A DNA stretch of 64,000 nucleotides from Conoideocrella luteorostrata (lineage: Eukaryota > Ascomycota > Sordariomycetes > Hypocreales > Clavicipitaceae): the NCBI GenBank assembly GCA_032433595.1, contig JASWJB010000039.1:124001-188000 (forward strand), given 5' to 3'. The notes beneath the pieces are model-generated. The model saw nothing but the letters and a program-made list of their open reading frames with translations, searched no databases and had not been told where the DNA came from. Positions 40,340 to 51,341 of the stretch are shown here, piece after piece. Each line of letters begins with the position of its first letter. Positions within the stretch are counted from its first letter, which is position 1. The position numbers and the translations under genes are program-made.

Positions 40340-43300
40340 TCACACCCTATCTCGCACTGTCAAAATACACGGCTGCCGGCTATGCCACATCCTCCTCTCC
40401 TTCACCCCAAGCGCAGCATCCATGAGCTTCTTGGAATCCGAGCGTGGGCGGCTGGAAAGTCTTCCTTCGGTGGCCGCATCATCATATACTTGAACTTCCT
40501 CGATCGAGGCCGCCAGTTCAAATTCGCCCCTGCAAAGTGCTGTTACCCCAACCACGAAGTCGGTGCTCTCATGACCCTTCAGTTCCGGCAGCAATTGCTG
40601 CAAAGCGCCGTTCCACGCAAATTTTCTCGTGTAATCGAGGGCCACATTTAGAGGACGATGGCACAGCGCGGGCATCAGTCTGATGAGCGGTGATATGGGT
40701 TTCGCTGTCCTGTTTGTGATATGAACCCTCATTTGCATGAATTCGTCCACGAATGCCACATTGTCTGGAGCTTCATCTACAGTAACCGTGATGTCTACCT
40801 CATCCACCTTGATAGCCTCAGTCATTCGAGATGTTAGACGAATGTTGCGTAGTTCCACTTGACCGCTGCGTTTTGGGATTGACGTCGTGTGCCACGTGGC
40901 GTTGAGGTTTTCAAGCAATTTCTCGCGATACCAGAATGCTTCACGGTTGGCGCGCTCCATGTCTGGAGATATCTTACTGCTGCTGACGACAAATTGTCTG
41001 TTTCGAGCTGGGTTGAGACTTGGCACTGCCTCGTGCGGGTCGTCGATGCGGATTCTCTTTACAGGAATGGTAACCCTGCTCGTTTTCCCTGGCAAAATGC
41101 TGTCTTCAGCGGCCATGCCTCCCTCGCCCTCCAAGTGGATGGACATCTGGCTCGGCCAAGCATTTCGGAGATCAACAGTCAGAAGAGAATACTCATCTGC
41201 CGATTCTGCCATTGCAATACCCCCAAGTCTTGCCCGCATTGGACTTGGGATTGGGCCATGCAACGGTACCGCATCAATGCGCACGAGTTCGACGCTGGCA
41301 TTCACCGTGACTGTCAAATCTAACAAAACTTGACGTGTGTAGAACTGCTCCGTAACTTCATCCCGAGGTACCCCCAAATATGTGTAATCAGCCTGGATCG
41401 TGGCATGCGTCAATCCTGGCTTGCCCAGAATCTCAAACTCAAATGTGGACTCTCCACCAGGCGGAATATATCGACTTTGATCGTTTCGCGGTAGTCTCAG
41501 GGCTTGCTTCTTCATAAGGATCAGCTCGTACTCGTACAGTTCAGCAGGCGTGGCATCCCGTTTCTCTAGCGCCGCTTGCAATGGACCCTGTGTGGAGTCC
41601 TTGAACGAGAAAAGCATAAAATCCACAGGTGTTGAGGACGTGTTCTGCATTTTAACACTAAAAATCTGTCGTTCCCCTTCGAGGACCATTACCGACGACT
41701 GGGCCAGACTCGTAGATTTCACCACCACCACTGGTTGGGGCTGGACCACGCTTAGAGTCAAAACTTTGGTGCCCAGTTTGACAGGTTGCGCCACCTTGAC
41801 TTCAAGCTCACTAGGAACAAAAAGACCCTTGTGCTTTATCTTGTCGGCCCGTGATGGTATCCAGTGTTTAGTGAATATGGGGAAACGACGCTCACGACAA
41901 CCTCGAATCTTCACTACCGCGCCCGTGATTTTGATGGGACCAGATTCCTTGGGCGTGCCTTTTAGTCTGACCAGCTGCGTGCGATAGGGGCCAAGGATGA
42001 CCGCCTCAGCGACGGCCTCAAACTTAGCACCTTCTGTATCAAGACGTATGCTCTCGATTTCAATTTCAACGTCGTACGTGTTCTGGAGGGTGGCCTTGAA
42101 GATGGCTGGCTCGTCAGCCACCAAGTTTTCCGCTGGGATTTCAGCGGGTTCGGTGAGGAAAGGATTGTATATGAATGGGTTGACATCCTGAGATGATCTT
42201 GAGGCCACAGCACCAGGTAGAACACTTTTTGCATGCGGAATGGGTGTCCGTGAGTTTGGGAGCGGCTCCAACGCTATCCCGCGTACCAGGAACTCGTCCC
42301 AGTATTCGGCATTTAGATTGGAAAGGCCGATTCGATCAGCGAGACTGGCTGTGCGAGCAATATTCGTTACCAATCGGGCTTGTTCCTCCCTGTGAATATG
42401 TGGTGTCGCATCCTCCCGCTTCGGGCCTGGAGCAATCCCCGACCCAGCCGTCCGCATGAGGTCACTGGAGAATTTGAGCACGCCGTTAAAATCAGGTAAT
42501 GCCTCGGAGAAATTGATACAGGCTCGCAGAATGTTGAGTTTGATTTCGGTGAACCCTAAAAACCGAGTCGAGGACTGAGTAAGAACTCTCGCTACCGTGG
42601 CCGCGTCGGACTCGTCGATGCTGTCGGGCGCTGCTTGCTCCTTTTTCGTCTCAAACCCGACAACGCCATATGACTTGCATAACATTTCAAGGAACGCCTC
42701 AATGCCATGCTCAATATCCCCTTCTCCCAAGTCAAGCGCCACCCCTGCAGCACTTGACTTGTCACTCCCAGGCACGAGAGAGACCAGGCCAGCTGCTGGG
42801 TGAATGCCCGCTTCGGCCGCGCCACGTGTACGAGCTTCTACAAGACCAGCAATAAGCACCGAAACCAGCTCCCTAATTACCATGGCTTTTTTTCGACGAT
42901 AGCCTAGCGGTCCGAGAACGTTGGCTATGCCGCTTAATATTGAAGTTCTATCAGCAGTGGTAAGCAGCTCTGTGCTGGACGAGGGGAATGCTTTAAACAG
43001 TGTATTCACGATTTGTTGTCGGGAAGGTGTAATCAACAGTCGAGGGGAAGTAGTCAAGCCGCGTATGGGTAGTCGGCCCGTAACAATAATATCGAACGCT
43101 TGTTGGTCTAATTTGCCATTGTTGAGATGCAAAGCAGACAGAATCTTACAGAATCGAACAGTAGTTTCCGCCAGGGGCAAGGGTGGGAGATTTTCGCTGG
43201 AGATTCGAGAATATAAGCCCAAGATTCTATCAAGGAGTTCAGGCAGCAGGGTTTGAAGATTGCGAAAATGCGTTGGCTGGGAAGGCTCGGCAACGTCGTC

Positions 43301-44710
43301 GGTTTTGTTTAGGCTAGGGATGCTGGTTGGTCGCTCTTGACTCGGCAAACAGACGGTAGGTACTTGGAACTCGAGTTTTGACCAGCCAAGTAAAAGAAGA
43401 TTGATGAGAATCAACTCAAGAGCTTTGCCATGCCAAATGTGGTCGTTTAATGATCGAGCAGCTGTAGCACCCTCAGATAGCTCTTTCAGAGAGTCACTCC
43501 ATCGTCCAGCTTGCAAATACATGGATCCAATAAGCACGGACGTGCGTCCCTTACCACGAAGCCGCCAGCGATCATTAGCACCCCCGGGTCCGAATCCCTG
43601 TACTGATACACGATCTCGACTGGCATCACGCATCTTCTCCATATCAGCCCTTTGTGGCTTCTGTTCCGGGCTAGATGGTCCAGTGCTGGTTTCGCTTTGT
43701 CCACCGTCAGGGCTCATTGGCGTAGCCGATAACCCACTTCGAGGAGGCGTTGAGGGCCGACCCGTTGTTGTGTTGCTGGGCGATCGTGATGCCATCGGGG
43801 GCATAGACATGCGCACCTGGGTCTTTTCGGTGGCGCCGGACAACGAATTGGATCGAGACATTTGCCGCGGAAGGGAAAACTGGGAGTTGCGCCTGGATAT
43901 TGCAGCTGGGCCGCCGTCACTGCCGTCACTCCTCCCCCAGCCATTGCCATTTATGTGCTTGCCTGCTGAATACATTCCAGGAGACTCGATCGTGGTCATA
44001 GCCTCAAAGGACTTTGCCAACGTCGTCATTTCTGCCAACAGCAATGATGATATATCGCACATGACCGTCTTCATAGTCGTCCGCTTACAGTCTTCTATCT
44101 GCGGAACAGGTATGATGCCTTCTGGCACGGTAAAATCACTACCCTTGGGGACGGCATAGTCAAAAACAATGACTTGATGCACCAGAGCCTTGGGGTAATT
44201 GTCCCGCAGCTCCTCAAGCTCCTGGTACAGAGCTCGTATATTCCTCTCCACCATTGAACTAGCTGTCGCCCCGCTCGCAGAGTGCCTCTTGCTAAAACTA
44301 GCATCCTGCAATTCCTTACCATCGGCCAAAGCTATCAATGCAAGCGGTTCTCGGTATAGATCGAACGGCGACAGCGAGAGGTGCGATGGCGGAGGCACGT
44401 GTGTTATAAGCTCGTAAAGCATGGCGCCGTCGGGGTAGGCCAATGGCGAAAACATATCTGTCGAGGAGTACATAATTATTAGCATGGAAGCATTGTGGGA
44501 TCAAGACCTTTCAAAATCCACGGCGCATTAGGGACAACCTATACTTCTATTGGGACGCTTGTCAGGCGTAATGTCCTTGAGGTGGACGACATGTTCGTGC
44601 TGGAGTCTTTGGACAAATATGGTGAATCGTTCCGCCTTGATCTTGCCTAAAGGCAAAAGAAGCGCCTTGACCCTCGCTGGTGCGATGGGAAGCAACGGAT
44701 CCAAGCTCAT
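40340..44710 (-). CDS. TRS120: Trs120/TRAPPC9, TRAPP II subunit, 2 exons
   Basis: Model complement(join(40340..44457, 44545..44710)), 1427 aa. The 87-nt intron has a GTATAG donor, a GCTAAT branch site and a GACAG acceptor. The spliced junction KRPNR|NMFSPLAYPDGAM restores family sequence. Exon 1 begins MSLDPLLPIAPARVKALLLP and continues RFTIFVQRLQHEHVVHLKDI. Trs120 is a signature subunit of TRAPP II, the Golgi and endocytic-recycling tether with exchange activity toward Ypt31/32. Visible in order: the N-terminal alpha region with LITHVPPPSHLSLSPFDLYR; a Ser/Pro-rich insertion at about residues 230-330; a helical repeat region; and C-terminal Ig-like beta domains (PFIYNPFLTEPAEIPAENLV to HITNRTAKPISPLIRLMPAL). 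Length matches fungal orthologues. It shares an upstream region with the divergent kinase-like gene. Confidence 0.93.
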
Positions 44711-45672
44711 TTCTTATTTTTGTAGTCGTAGCAACATGGTCCAAGAGCCTTGTCGAGATCAGAACATTGCTCACAGGGTTGGTGGGTAGACGGGCGTCTG
44801 ATAACGGCGGTATGTCGTCGAGCTGTTTGGTTTCGAGAGTCCAAGATCGTCAGCGCATGTCTGTATGTTCAAGACAGAGGTAGATTTGAATCGCGTATTT
44901 CAGTATAGCGTCCTCATGTGGTTGGAAGTCCACGGCGGGCGTAATTCTTTGTGAATGTGCAGTTGGTTTTACGACCATGACAGCCACATGGACAAAGCTA
45001 GGTCTGGTCGCGCGCCAGCAGGGGACACTGAACCCGAGGCGGTGCGACAGTGGGGCAGGTGCTACAGCAGCGCAGCTCCACCGAGTGCATGGATCAAGTG
45101 CAAGGCATGCCAACTGTGTCCGTGGTCTGGTCGGCCTCATATTTTTACGGCCAGGGGAAGGAGCCCACGTACGAGTCACGTGGCCCCGCCGACTCGCCTA
45201 AAGCAAGCTTCAGTACAATACAGAGAGTCCCCATACGTTCTTGCCTAGCTACGTGATACAACCTAACATCTGTATTAGCATACAAGTGCTTGATTAAATT
45301 CACTTCATCGGTATAAGCATACTTATCAGCCATTTCTTCATCTTCTATGTGTGGTTCCACGTTGGTCTTATGCTCCCAGCTGCACTGATGACAGCCTGGT
45401 TAGCGAAAGGCAGTTGAAATGAGAGGTTCATAGAATCTTGACCTAAGTCGACATGATGCCTTTAAAATTAATGAAGTTTTGGTTCTTAAGAGAATGAACT
45501 AGATCTCTAGATCTTTGGTGCAAACGTCCCGGGACCTTACTGTGTGCATTCGAGCAATGGTAGCAGGTGACAATGGCTGACGGGGCATCCAGGCAGTGGT
45601 GACAGTTGACAACGGCTGACCGTGCAGAGGGAGGAGGCTCGCACCAGTTACTGACTGGTCAGGCAGATAAAA
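44711..45672. other. Intergenic region between Trs120 and kinase-like genes
   Basis: About 960 bp, divergent promoters on either side. Overlapping frames at 44850-45360 show no domain. No other feature seen. Confidence 0.45.
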
Positions 45673-46778
45673 ATGCTGCAACGGATTCGGGAAGACCATA
45701 CTGCTAAGAGGTGCAAATTACGGTCTACGAAGGTCGCCTTTATAATGGCAGAGATACAGGCCAGCTATGTTCCCTCTAACAGAGAAGACCAGCAATGCGA
45801 TACTTCGCCGGACTCATCAGCAAACAAAGACACGGGTACTACGTCGCGGGCCCGCTGTGCACCCTCTGACAAAGCAGACCAGCAACACGATGCTTCGCCG
45901 GGCTCATCGACTTCTGATGCCAACCCGGTCAAACTCGCCAGGAAGCGTAGCTTCAGCCATGTGAGCGCATCCACCGAACCAACTCGTCGAAACGGTCCTC
46001 CTAACTGGCCGCCGATTCCGCCCCATGATCAAGAATTTTGCACGCAGCTATGTATTCTTGGTGTACGGAACAACGCGCCGCTAGATAACGAGTGCCCAAA
46101 CGTGGAACTCCATAGATGCCATCCAAACCAGACACACCACCCTATTACAGCGGACGAACTGGTCTTGGGGATAAAGGAGCAGCTACGCGGAAATCTAGAC
46201 ATACACATCACGCCTTTGCCAAACCGTGGAGAATATGCTATGCCATTTAAGCTCACCCTGACTGCTTATGGTTACACTGTCGTTGGCAAAGGAACAACCG
46301 CATCACTCTGGAGTGAAGTATCCAAGGAAATCGATGTATACAGGATCCTACAAAAGCTTCAGGGAGATGTTATCCCTGTTTTCCTTGGCAGTATTGACTT
46401 GGCGAGATTTATATCGCCAGTGGAGTGGGGTTTATCTGGCATATGCTTATTATGTCATATGGCGGCGATAGATTGCCAATGGACCAGAATGATCAGCTGA
46501 AGTCTGAGATCAAAAGATCAAAACGGGAAATTAGGGACTGTGGTGTTATCCACTTGGACCTCGGGGAACATAATATGCTGTGGAACAAGCAAACTAAACG
46601 TGTCGTAATCATCGATTTTCATCGATCCAGGCTTAGGGCTTGGCCGCGGGTCCAGGCGACACGGAAGTCGAAAGGAAAAGCGCGTTTGCTATCACGGGAA
46701 CGGCAGGCAGAGCGTGAGTCTACAAGCGGGGCCCTTGGAGGAATTGTTGAAGGAAAAGAAACACTTGCCAAAACCTGA
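45673..46778 (+). pseudogene. Frameshifted protein-kinase-like gene
   Basis: The 5' frame starts at ATG 45673 (a second ATG at 45745 is also possible) and reads through a Ser/Asp-rich head, a basic segment (KLARKRSFSHV), a conserved-looking region (PPHDQEFCTQLCILGVR) and LTAYGYTVVGKGTTASLWSE, then to IPVFLGSIDLAR. It then stops at 46500. The continuation lies in another frame from about 46425: FIWHMLIMSYGGDRL, DCGVIHLDLGEHNMLWNK and VVIIDFHRSRL. The last two look like a kinase catalytic loop (HxDxxxxN) and metal-binding DFx motif, as in fungal kinase-like/aminoglycoside-phosphotransferase-like proteins that are common near heterokaryon-incompatibility and transposon regions. The frames differ by one nucleotide at about 46420-46435 and no plausible intron joins them. 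The gene is therefore broken here or has a sequencing error. An in-frame 90-nt duplication lies in the head. Confidence 0.7.
45772..45950 (+). repeat. In-frame 90-nt direct duplication within the kinase-like gene
   Basis: The segment beginning CCCTCTAACAGAGAAGACCA at 45772 recurs as CCCTCTGACAAAGCAGACCA at 45862, encoding two copies of a short Asp-Gln-Gln / Asp-x-Ser-Pro-x-Ser-Ser unit. The 30-codon spacing keeps the reading frame. Confidence 0.7.
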
Positions 46779-47551
46779 ATCGTTGTCACTCCTCTGCTGC
46801 TCGATGGTATGCCTTAAAATGAGGCATCCTGATGCGCAATGCAATTCTATAAGTCGTGTTGGTGGCATATTCGATGCTGTTGTATTGGCAGAAAGCATCC
46901 CGTGCCGAGTGGGTGATATCTCATGTGAGATTTGGACTTGACCAATTTGGTCAAGCGAATTGAAATAGCTATAGGAAATGGTTTTAACTCGGTTGTTCAT
47001 GTAGTCAGAATAATGCTGCATAATCATCATGAATTAAATCAATTGCTTCCTTCAGGATCGATTCATGTCTTTTGTTTGGAGCGCTGTTTGGAGCGCTGCT
47101 TGAAGTAAACGTCAATGGTTGTGCGTCATTGGCAAGACTTAGACCACTTATCAGTAGTGATGGCCGGCTAAGTTAACTAACCAGTTGGTTTGCTGGTCGC
47201 GCCTCACGCATGTTGCTTTCTCGCATGCTGTGTCTAATTACCATAGCGAACTGGTGGTATTACGTAACATAGTACACTGTGCACAGGCAAAGGCATCATG
47301 TTTTCTTGCGAATTTCAGGTCCTATTTTTTTGTCCAACGCCATCTCTAATCACCAAACGCCATCTAAAATGCAATGCTGAGGTCTACATAATTCGCCTTC
47401 GTGGTGCCGCAGCCTCACGTGGCAGTCATTTCAGCCCTCCTCATGAGCTGGTGGTCTTTGGTTAACGGGGTACTCCTTTTTCGTTGATATGTAAATGATT
47501 TGGATTCCTGTGTATCCACATGTTGCATTTACTTCGGTGTCATTGTATCGC
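46779..47551. other. Convergent interval between kinase-like and SDR genes
   Basis: About 770 bp, AT-rich in its first half. It includes an inexact local duplication of TTTGTTTGGAGCGCTG (about 47073-47098). No gene supported. Confidence 0.45.
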
Positions 47552-48791
47552 TCAAGGTGGTTCCGAGCCGGAGGCTGTTACGTCCGGGGTCTTATCTTCC
47601 GGCTTTTGTGGTCTTCTTGCCTCCTCCTTGAGCTCACTTTCAAAAATGTCCACGGCCAGACTCGAGTCAACAAAATCCTCCATCTCCTCCGTCACGGTTT
47701 TGAGTTTCTCCTTAACTGCCACTGCAGCTTCCGAGCCGACAATATGTCTTGATGGAGGGTTCTCGTGGCCGCCAATAGCCGTGAGCGCATGGATAGTTTC
47801 GTTGAGAAGCAAATCTATAGTGAGTGATGGTAACTTAGGGTAGCGAGAAAAGATCTCTCCGTATCCAGGCTCCGGCTCCAATGACATGCTCCCTGGCGTA
47901 GAAGGTGCGGTTTCAGGATCTGGGTCGTCCGGTACAGCAGTTTCGGGGTCTGAATTTAGTACATTGGTGAGAACATCACGCACATTGGGTGCCGTGGGAT
48001 ACGCATCGACGTACGCCGGAATCTGGGGCGCAAAGGTGAGACGACTCGTAAGCGACTGTACCTCCAAATTCGGCTGAACAATCGTAACTTTGATGTTAAA
48101 AGGAGCCACCTCATATGCCAGGGAGTCGCAATATCCTTCAAATCCCCAGGTAGCAGCCGAAAACATTGAGAGTCCAGGCGTCCCCAAATGGCCGCATGTG
48201 CTGGTGAGCGCAATGATATGGCCTGTATTCTGTCGCCTCATTACAGGGAGGATAGCTTTGATGAAGTTGACTTGTGAGAAGAACATGGCCTCGAATTGCT
48301 CTCTGACCAAGTTTTGCGTGTGCAGATTGGTTGCAAGCTCCTCGACTGTGCCAACAACAGCTAGCAGCAGCGCCTGTTAGTTCTCAAGCACGGATTCGAG
48401 GGAGTCAATCCCGATGGAGCTTTGTCATACCTTCAGACCTACAGCACAGCAGAATGTCGATTCGCCCGAACAACGCTACGGCCTCGGCGACGGCCCCTAG
48501 GCAGGAGCTTATGTTTCCATCGCACCGAATGCCTCTTATCCGGTCTTTCCAGCCTTCTCGATCCTTGCCATTGCTCTTGCATTCGTTTATCAGTTCGCGA
48601 AACTCGGCGCTGCGTTGCTCGTCGTCAATTTCATGCGGTGGTAAGCAGGCGATGACGTAATCGCCGTGGGAGAGTAATTGGCGGATCAGGCGGACAGCCA
48701 ACGGCGACAGCGCTGCAGTGATCAGCCATGAACGCGGTGAATTGTGTGTCGCTGCAGCATGATGATATGATTCCTCGTCAGCCTCGTCCAT
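47552..48791 (-). CDS. SDR-fold protein with degenerate active site, 2 exons
   Basis: Model complement(join(47552..48360, 48431..48791)), 389 aa. The 70-nt intron has GTATGA...GCTAG boundaries and joins in phase at LLCCRSE/AVVGTVEEL. The Rossmann framework of short-chain dehydrogenases is recognisable: a WLITAALSPLAVRLIRQLLS first strand-helix, GRIDILLCC, NTGHIIALTSTCGHLGTPGL, then LAYEVAPFNIKVTIVQPN. Two functional signatures are altered. The usual TGxxxGIG cofactor motif reads TAALSPLAV. The YxxxK catalytic segment reads FSAAT, so the Tyr is Phe and the Lys is Thr. The catalytic-region Ser is retained in TSTCG. The acidic C-terminal tail (about 250-389) is not part of the fold. Close relatives with FSAATW are, to my recollection, found in other Hypocreales, which would make this a family trait. 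Probably not a normal dehydrogenase; role unknown. Confidence 0.8.
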
Positions 48792-49712
48792 GTCAAGATT
48801 TCATCAAAAGCGGACACGCGAGCAGGCACGCGCTCAGAATAAAACAAATTACCCGTCAGCTTCTACAGCAGACTCTTGTCACATGCGGGATCTCAGCACA
48901 GCGTGTTTGGGCAGAGGGAGAGGAGGGCCTGCATTCCGACAAAGATGAAAGGAACGGCCCAGGTGTTCTGCATTGAAGTCAATTGGGTCATGGACCGGCG
49001 GCTCGGCACTTGGGGAGAGCTGGAGTGGCACTTTCCCCGGATCAGGGCAGCTGTCATGTCGCTAGTTATAGAGTTCACCACCGAGTCCCAGCAAGTTTAC
49101 TAAGCACTTGGCTAGTTCACTAGTGCCTGATCTGGGTATAGAGCTGACTTGACATATTGCCTGTCATTGACGTAAGAGAAGGGCGAGCCGGCCAAGGGGA
49201 AGTCGCAGAATTCAATCACATCGAACTGCTGATGCATCTTTTAGACAGACAGCATTCAGTGTCGGGCGACAGGCGACAGGTGACAGGCGGAGGGATGAGA
49301 ACCAGACAAAAAAAGAAAAAGAAGAAGGGGACATACGAAATGATGGCGGGTTTCGTGCAGGGCTGGGACCTGCAGCAGCTGAGGCGGTGTTGGGCGTTAC
49401 GGCAGGAGTGTTCTGGTCGGTATTGGTGGCGGCGTTAGGGGTGGTGGAGGCCCGTCGCTGGGCTCCTCTGGGCCTGTGGGTGCTAGTTGCCATTGCTTAT
49501 TGTTCCTGGCCTGCGCATATGGCCTTCTCATGCAAGGTCCCGAATAGGGATGCCAAATGCCGGGTCTTTTACTCCGAACACTGGCAGCCTAGCTAATTAA
49601 TCACAAAAAGAAAGGAGGGGAGTAAAAGCGAAGCCATATCAACGAGTTCGACTGAGTGGCCTCAAGAGCAGCATTTTTGCCACGTGCAGACAGACCAGCC
49701 ACGGATTTCATT

Positions 49713-49738
49713 CGGAGACGAGACGAGACGAGACGAGA
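49713..49738. repeat. Pentanucleotide microsatellite (GAGAC)n
   Basis: About five units of GAGAC/CGAGA within an intergenic region, ending GAGATGGGACG. Simple sequence with no visible coding role. Confidence 0.8.
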
Positions 49739-51247
49739 TGGGACGAAGTGACAGCAGCATGGGAGGGGGTAGCATGGTAATAAATAGCAAGGAAAATCAG
49801 GAGCAGGCATCATCGAGCCTCAAGCGTCGAGAATCGAGCATGAGGAAGTCACAGCACGGGCTAGAGACACAACGACTCCAAGAAACGACCAAGCAAAGAC
49901 CTGGAAGACAGACAAACGGGGTTACATCCCGCCCTCTAGACCCTCTCTGCCTTTTGTCGCTACCCAGACCAGACTGGGGATGGCGCTCGGGGGGGTGATG
50001 ATTATGCGCACGATAAGGCGAGGCGAGGCAAGACGAGGCCAGATATGCTTCTCGTCACAAGATGAAGAGCAGTCGTTCACGACTGTCGATGTACGTACGG
50101 AGTACATGAATCAATGCTCCGTACGCAAACTTCAGCCCAGGACCTTGCATGAGATCTTGTAAACGGCCCGGTAGCCATCCCACGATAGCAAAACGTGGAA
50201 CTGCAAATTGCGGCAAGGTGTCCAGACCTTTCCCAGACCAGCAGCCAACTAAGCCAACCAACCAGGCCTTTGGCCCATGAGGCTCGTAGGTGCTGCCCGC
50301 AGGATTGTGCTGCCCAGTGCCAACGGCCCCACTCGTCGCGCCCGGCGCATGTTTCCAATCGAGACATTTCTTCTGACTCGACCTCATCGCCATGTGCAGA
50401 CGGACGATGGGTAGCTGTTATCTTGTGCATCGGGCAAACCCCGACAGATTTCTAGTGCACGTTCCTTGGACATTCCACGCGTCCCGTCCGTCAACCCCGG
50501 CCGACGAATGTATCAGCCTGAACACAATGGCGTGTTCTGGTCTTGGACGCCACCAAAGTATTATTTCAGTGATGCCAGTGTCTCAGAAGAATGCGACGCC
50601 AAAGACATCAAAGCCCTGTGCCCATGTTGCTTTCGGTATGAGCTGTGCATGAAAAAGCCAGACTGGCCTACCACACACAACTGGCCGCTTGGCAAGCAGA
50701 CGATAACACAGCATACAACGGAGTCGTACATGAAGACAGTAACTGCTCCGTGCTCCGTGCTCCGTTCTGAGCTAGAACTTAGATATCAGGCTACTACAGC
50801 CTCAACAAGGTCCTGGTGTCGTCGTCGATGCCTAATAGGGGGCGACCAGCTTCATGCATCTACTCCTAAGGCCCCCCAGCGGAAACTGAGTTAGGTGTGC
50901 CAAACTGTTTCGGCAAACGAGAGAGCCATTGAATGGTGCGCCATGGGAACATGGAGTAAGACAGCCACAGGATTAAACCCACCCGAGGCGAACCAGCCCT
51001 GTCTGCCTGTGCATGACGTGCACGGCACCGCCGAAATGCTGCACACACGCATCAAGTGATCCCGAGAAATCGCTGCCGGTCATCGGGCGTTGGAGTTATT
51101 GTCTGTTGTGAGTAATCAGAGGCTGCCAGCCAGAACTTGACCGTAGGGACGAGGAGCTGGAAGGTTCAGCTCCAGCAACCCAGAACCAAACACACAAAAA
51201 CGGCATTACGATTATAAAGATAAATCAGCATTCCTCACATTGCGCTT

Positions 51248-51302
51248 ATTGATTGATTGATTGATTGATAAATACATAAATAAATAAATAAATAAATAAA
51301 TA
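51248..51302. repeat. Compound microsatellite (ATTG)n then (AAAT)n
   Basis: About five ATTG units followed by about seven AAAT units, directly abutting an exact TACGGAGTA at 51303 and 40 bp beyond the MFS stop codon (minus-strand gene). Confidence 0.85.
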
Positions 51303-51341
51303 TACGGAGTACGCCAAAGACGACTTGCACAGCCATCAGCT

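Larger units (their letters stand above)
48792..51341. other. 2.5-kb intergenic region upstream of SDR, downstream of MFS
   Basis: No convincing gene. Frames at 49212-49493 (-), 49684-49998 (+) and 50466-50894 (+) lack domains and overlap others. It holds a GAGAC microsatellite (49713-49738), an exact TACGGAGTA at 50096 followed by a CTCCGTACG half at about 50116, a triple TGCTCCG at about 50742-50765, and at its end ATTG/AAAT microsatellites (51248-51302) plus another TACGGAGTA (51303). Confidence 0.45.

Noticed and set aside
50466..50894. 142-codon plus-strand frame with several Cys pairs
   Set aside because: No known family, overlapped by another frame, and the 3' part is made of short tandem TGCTCCG units; not enough to call a gene.
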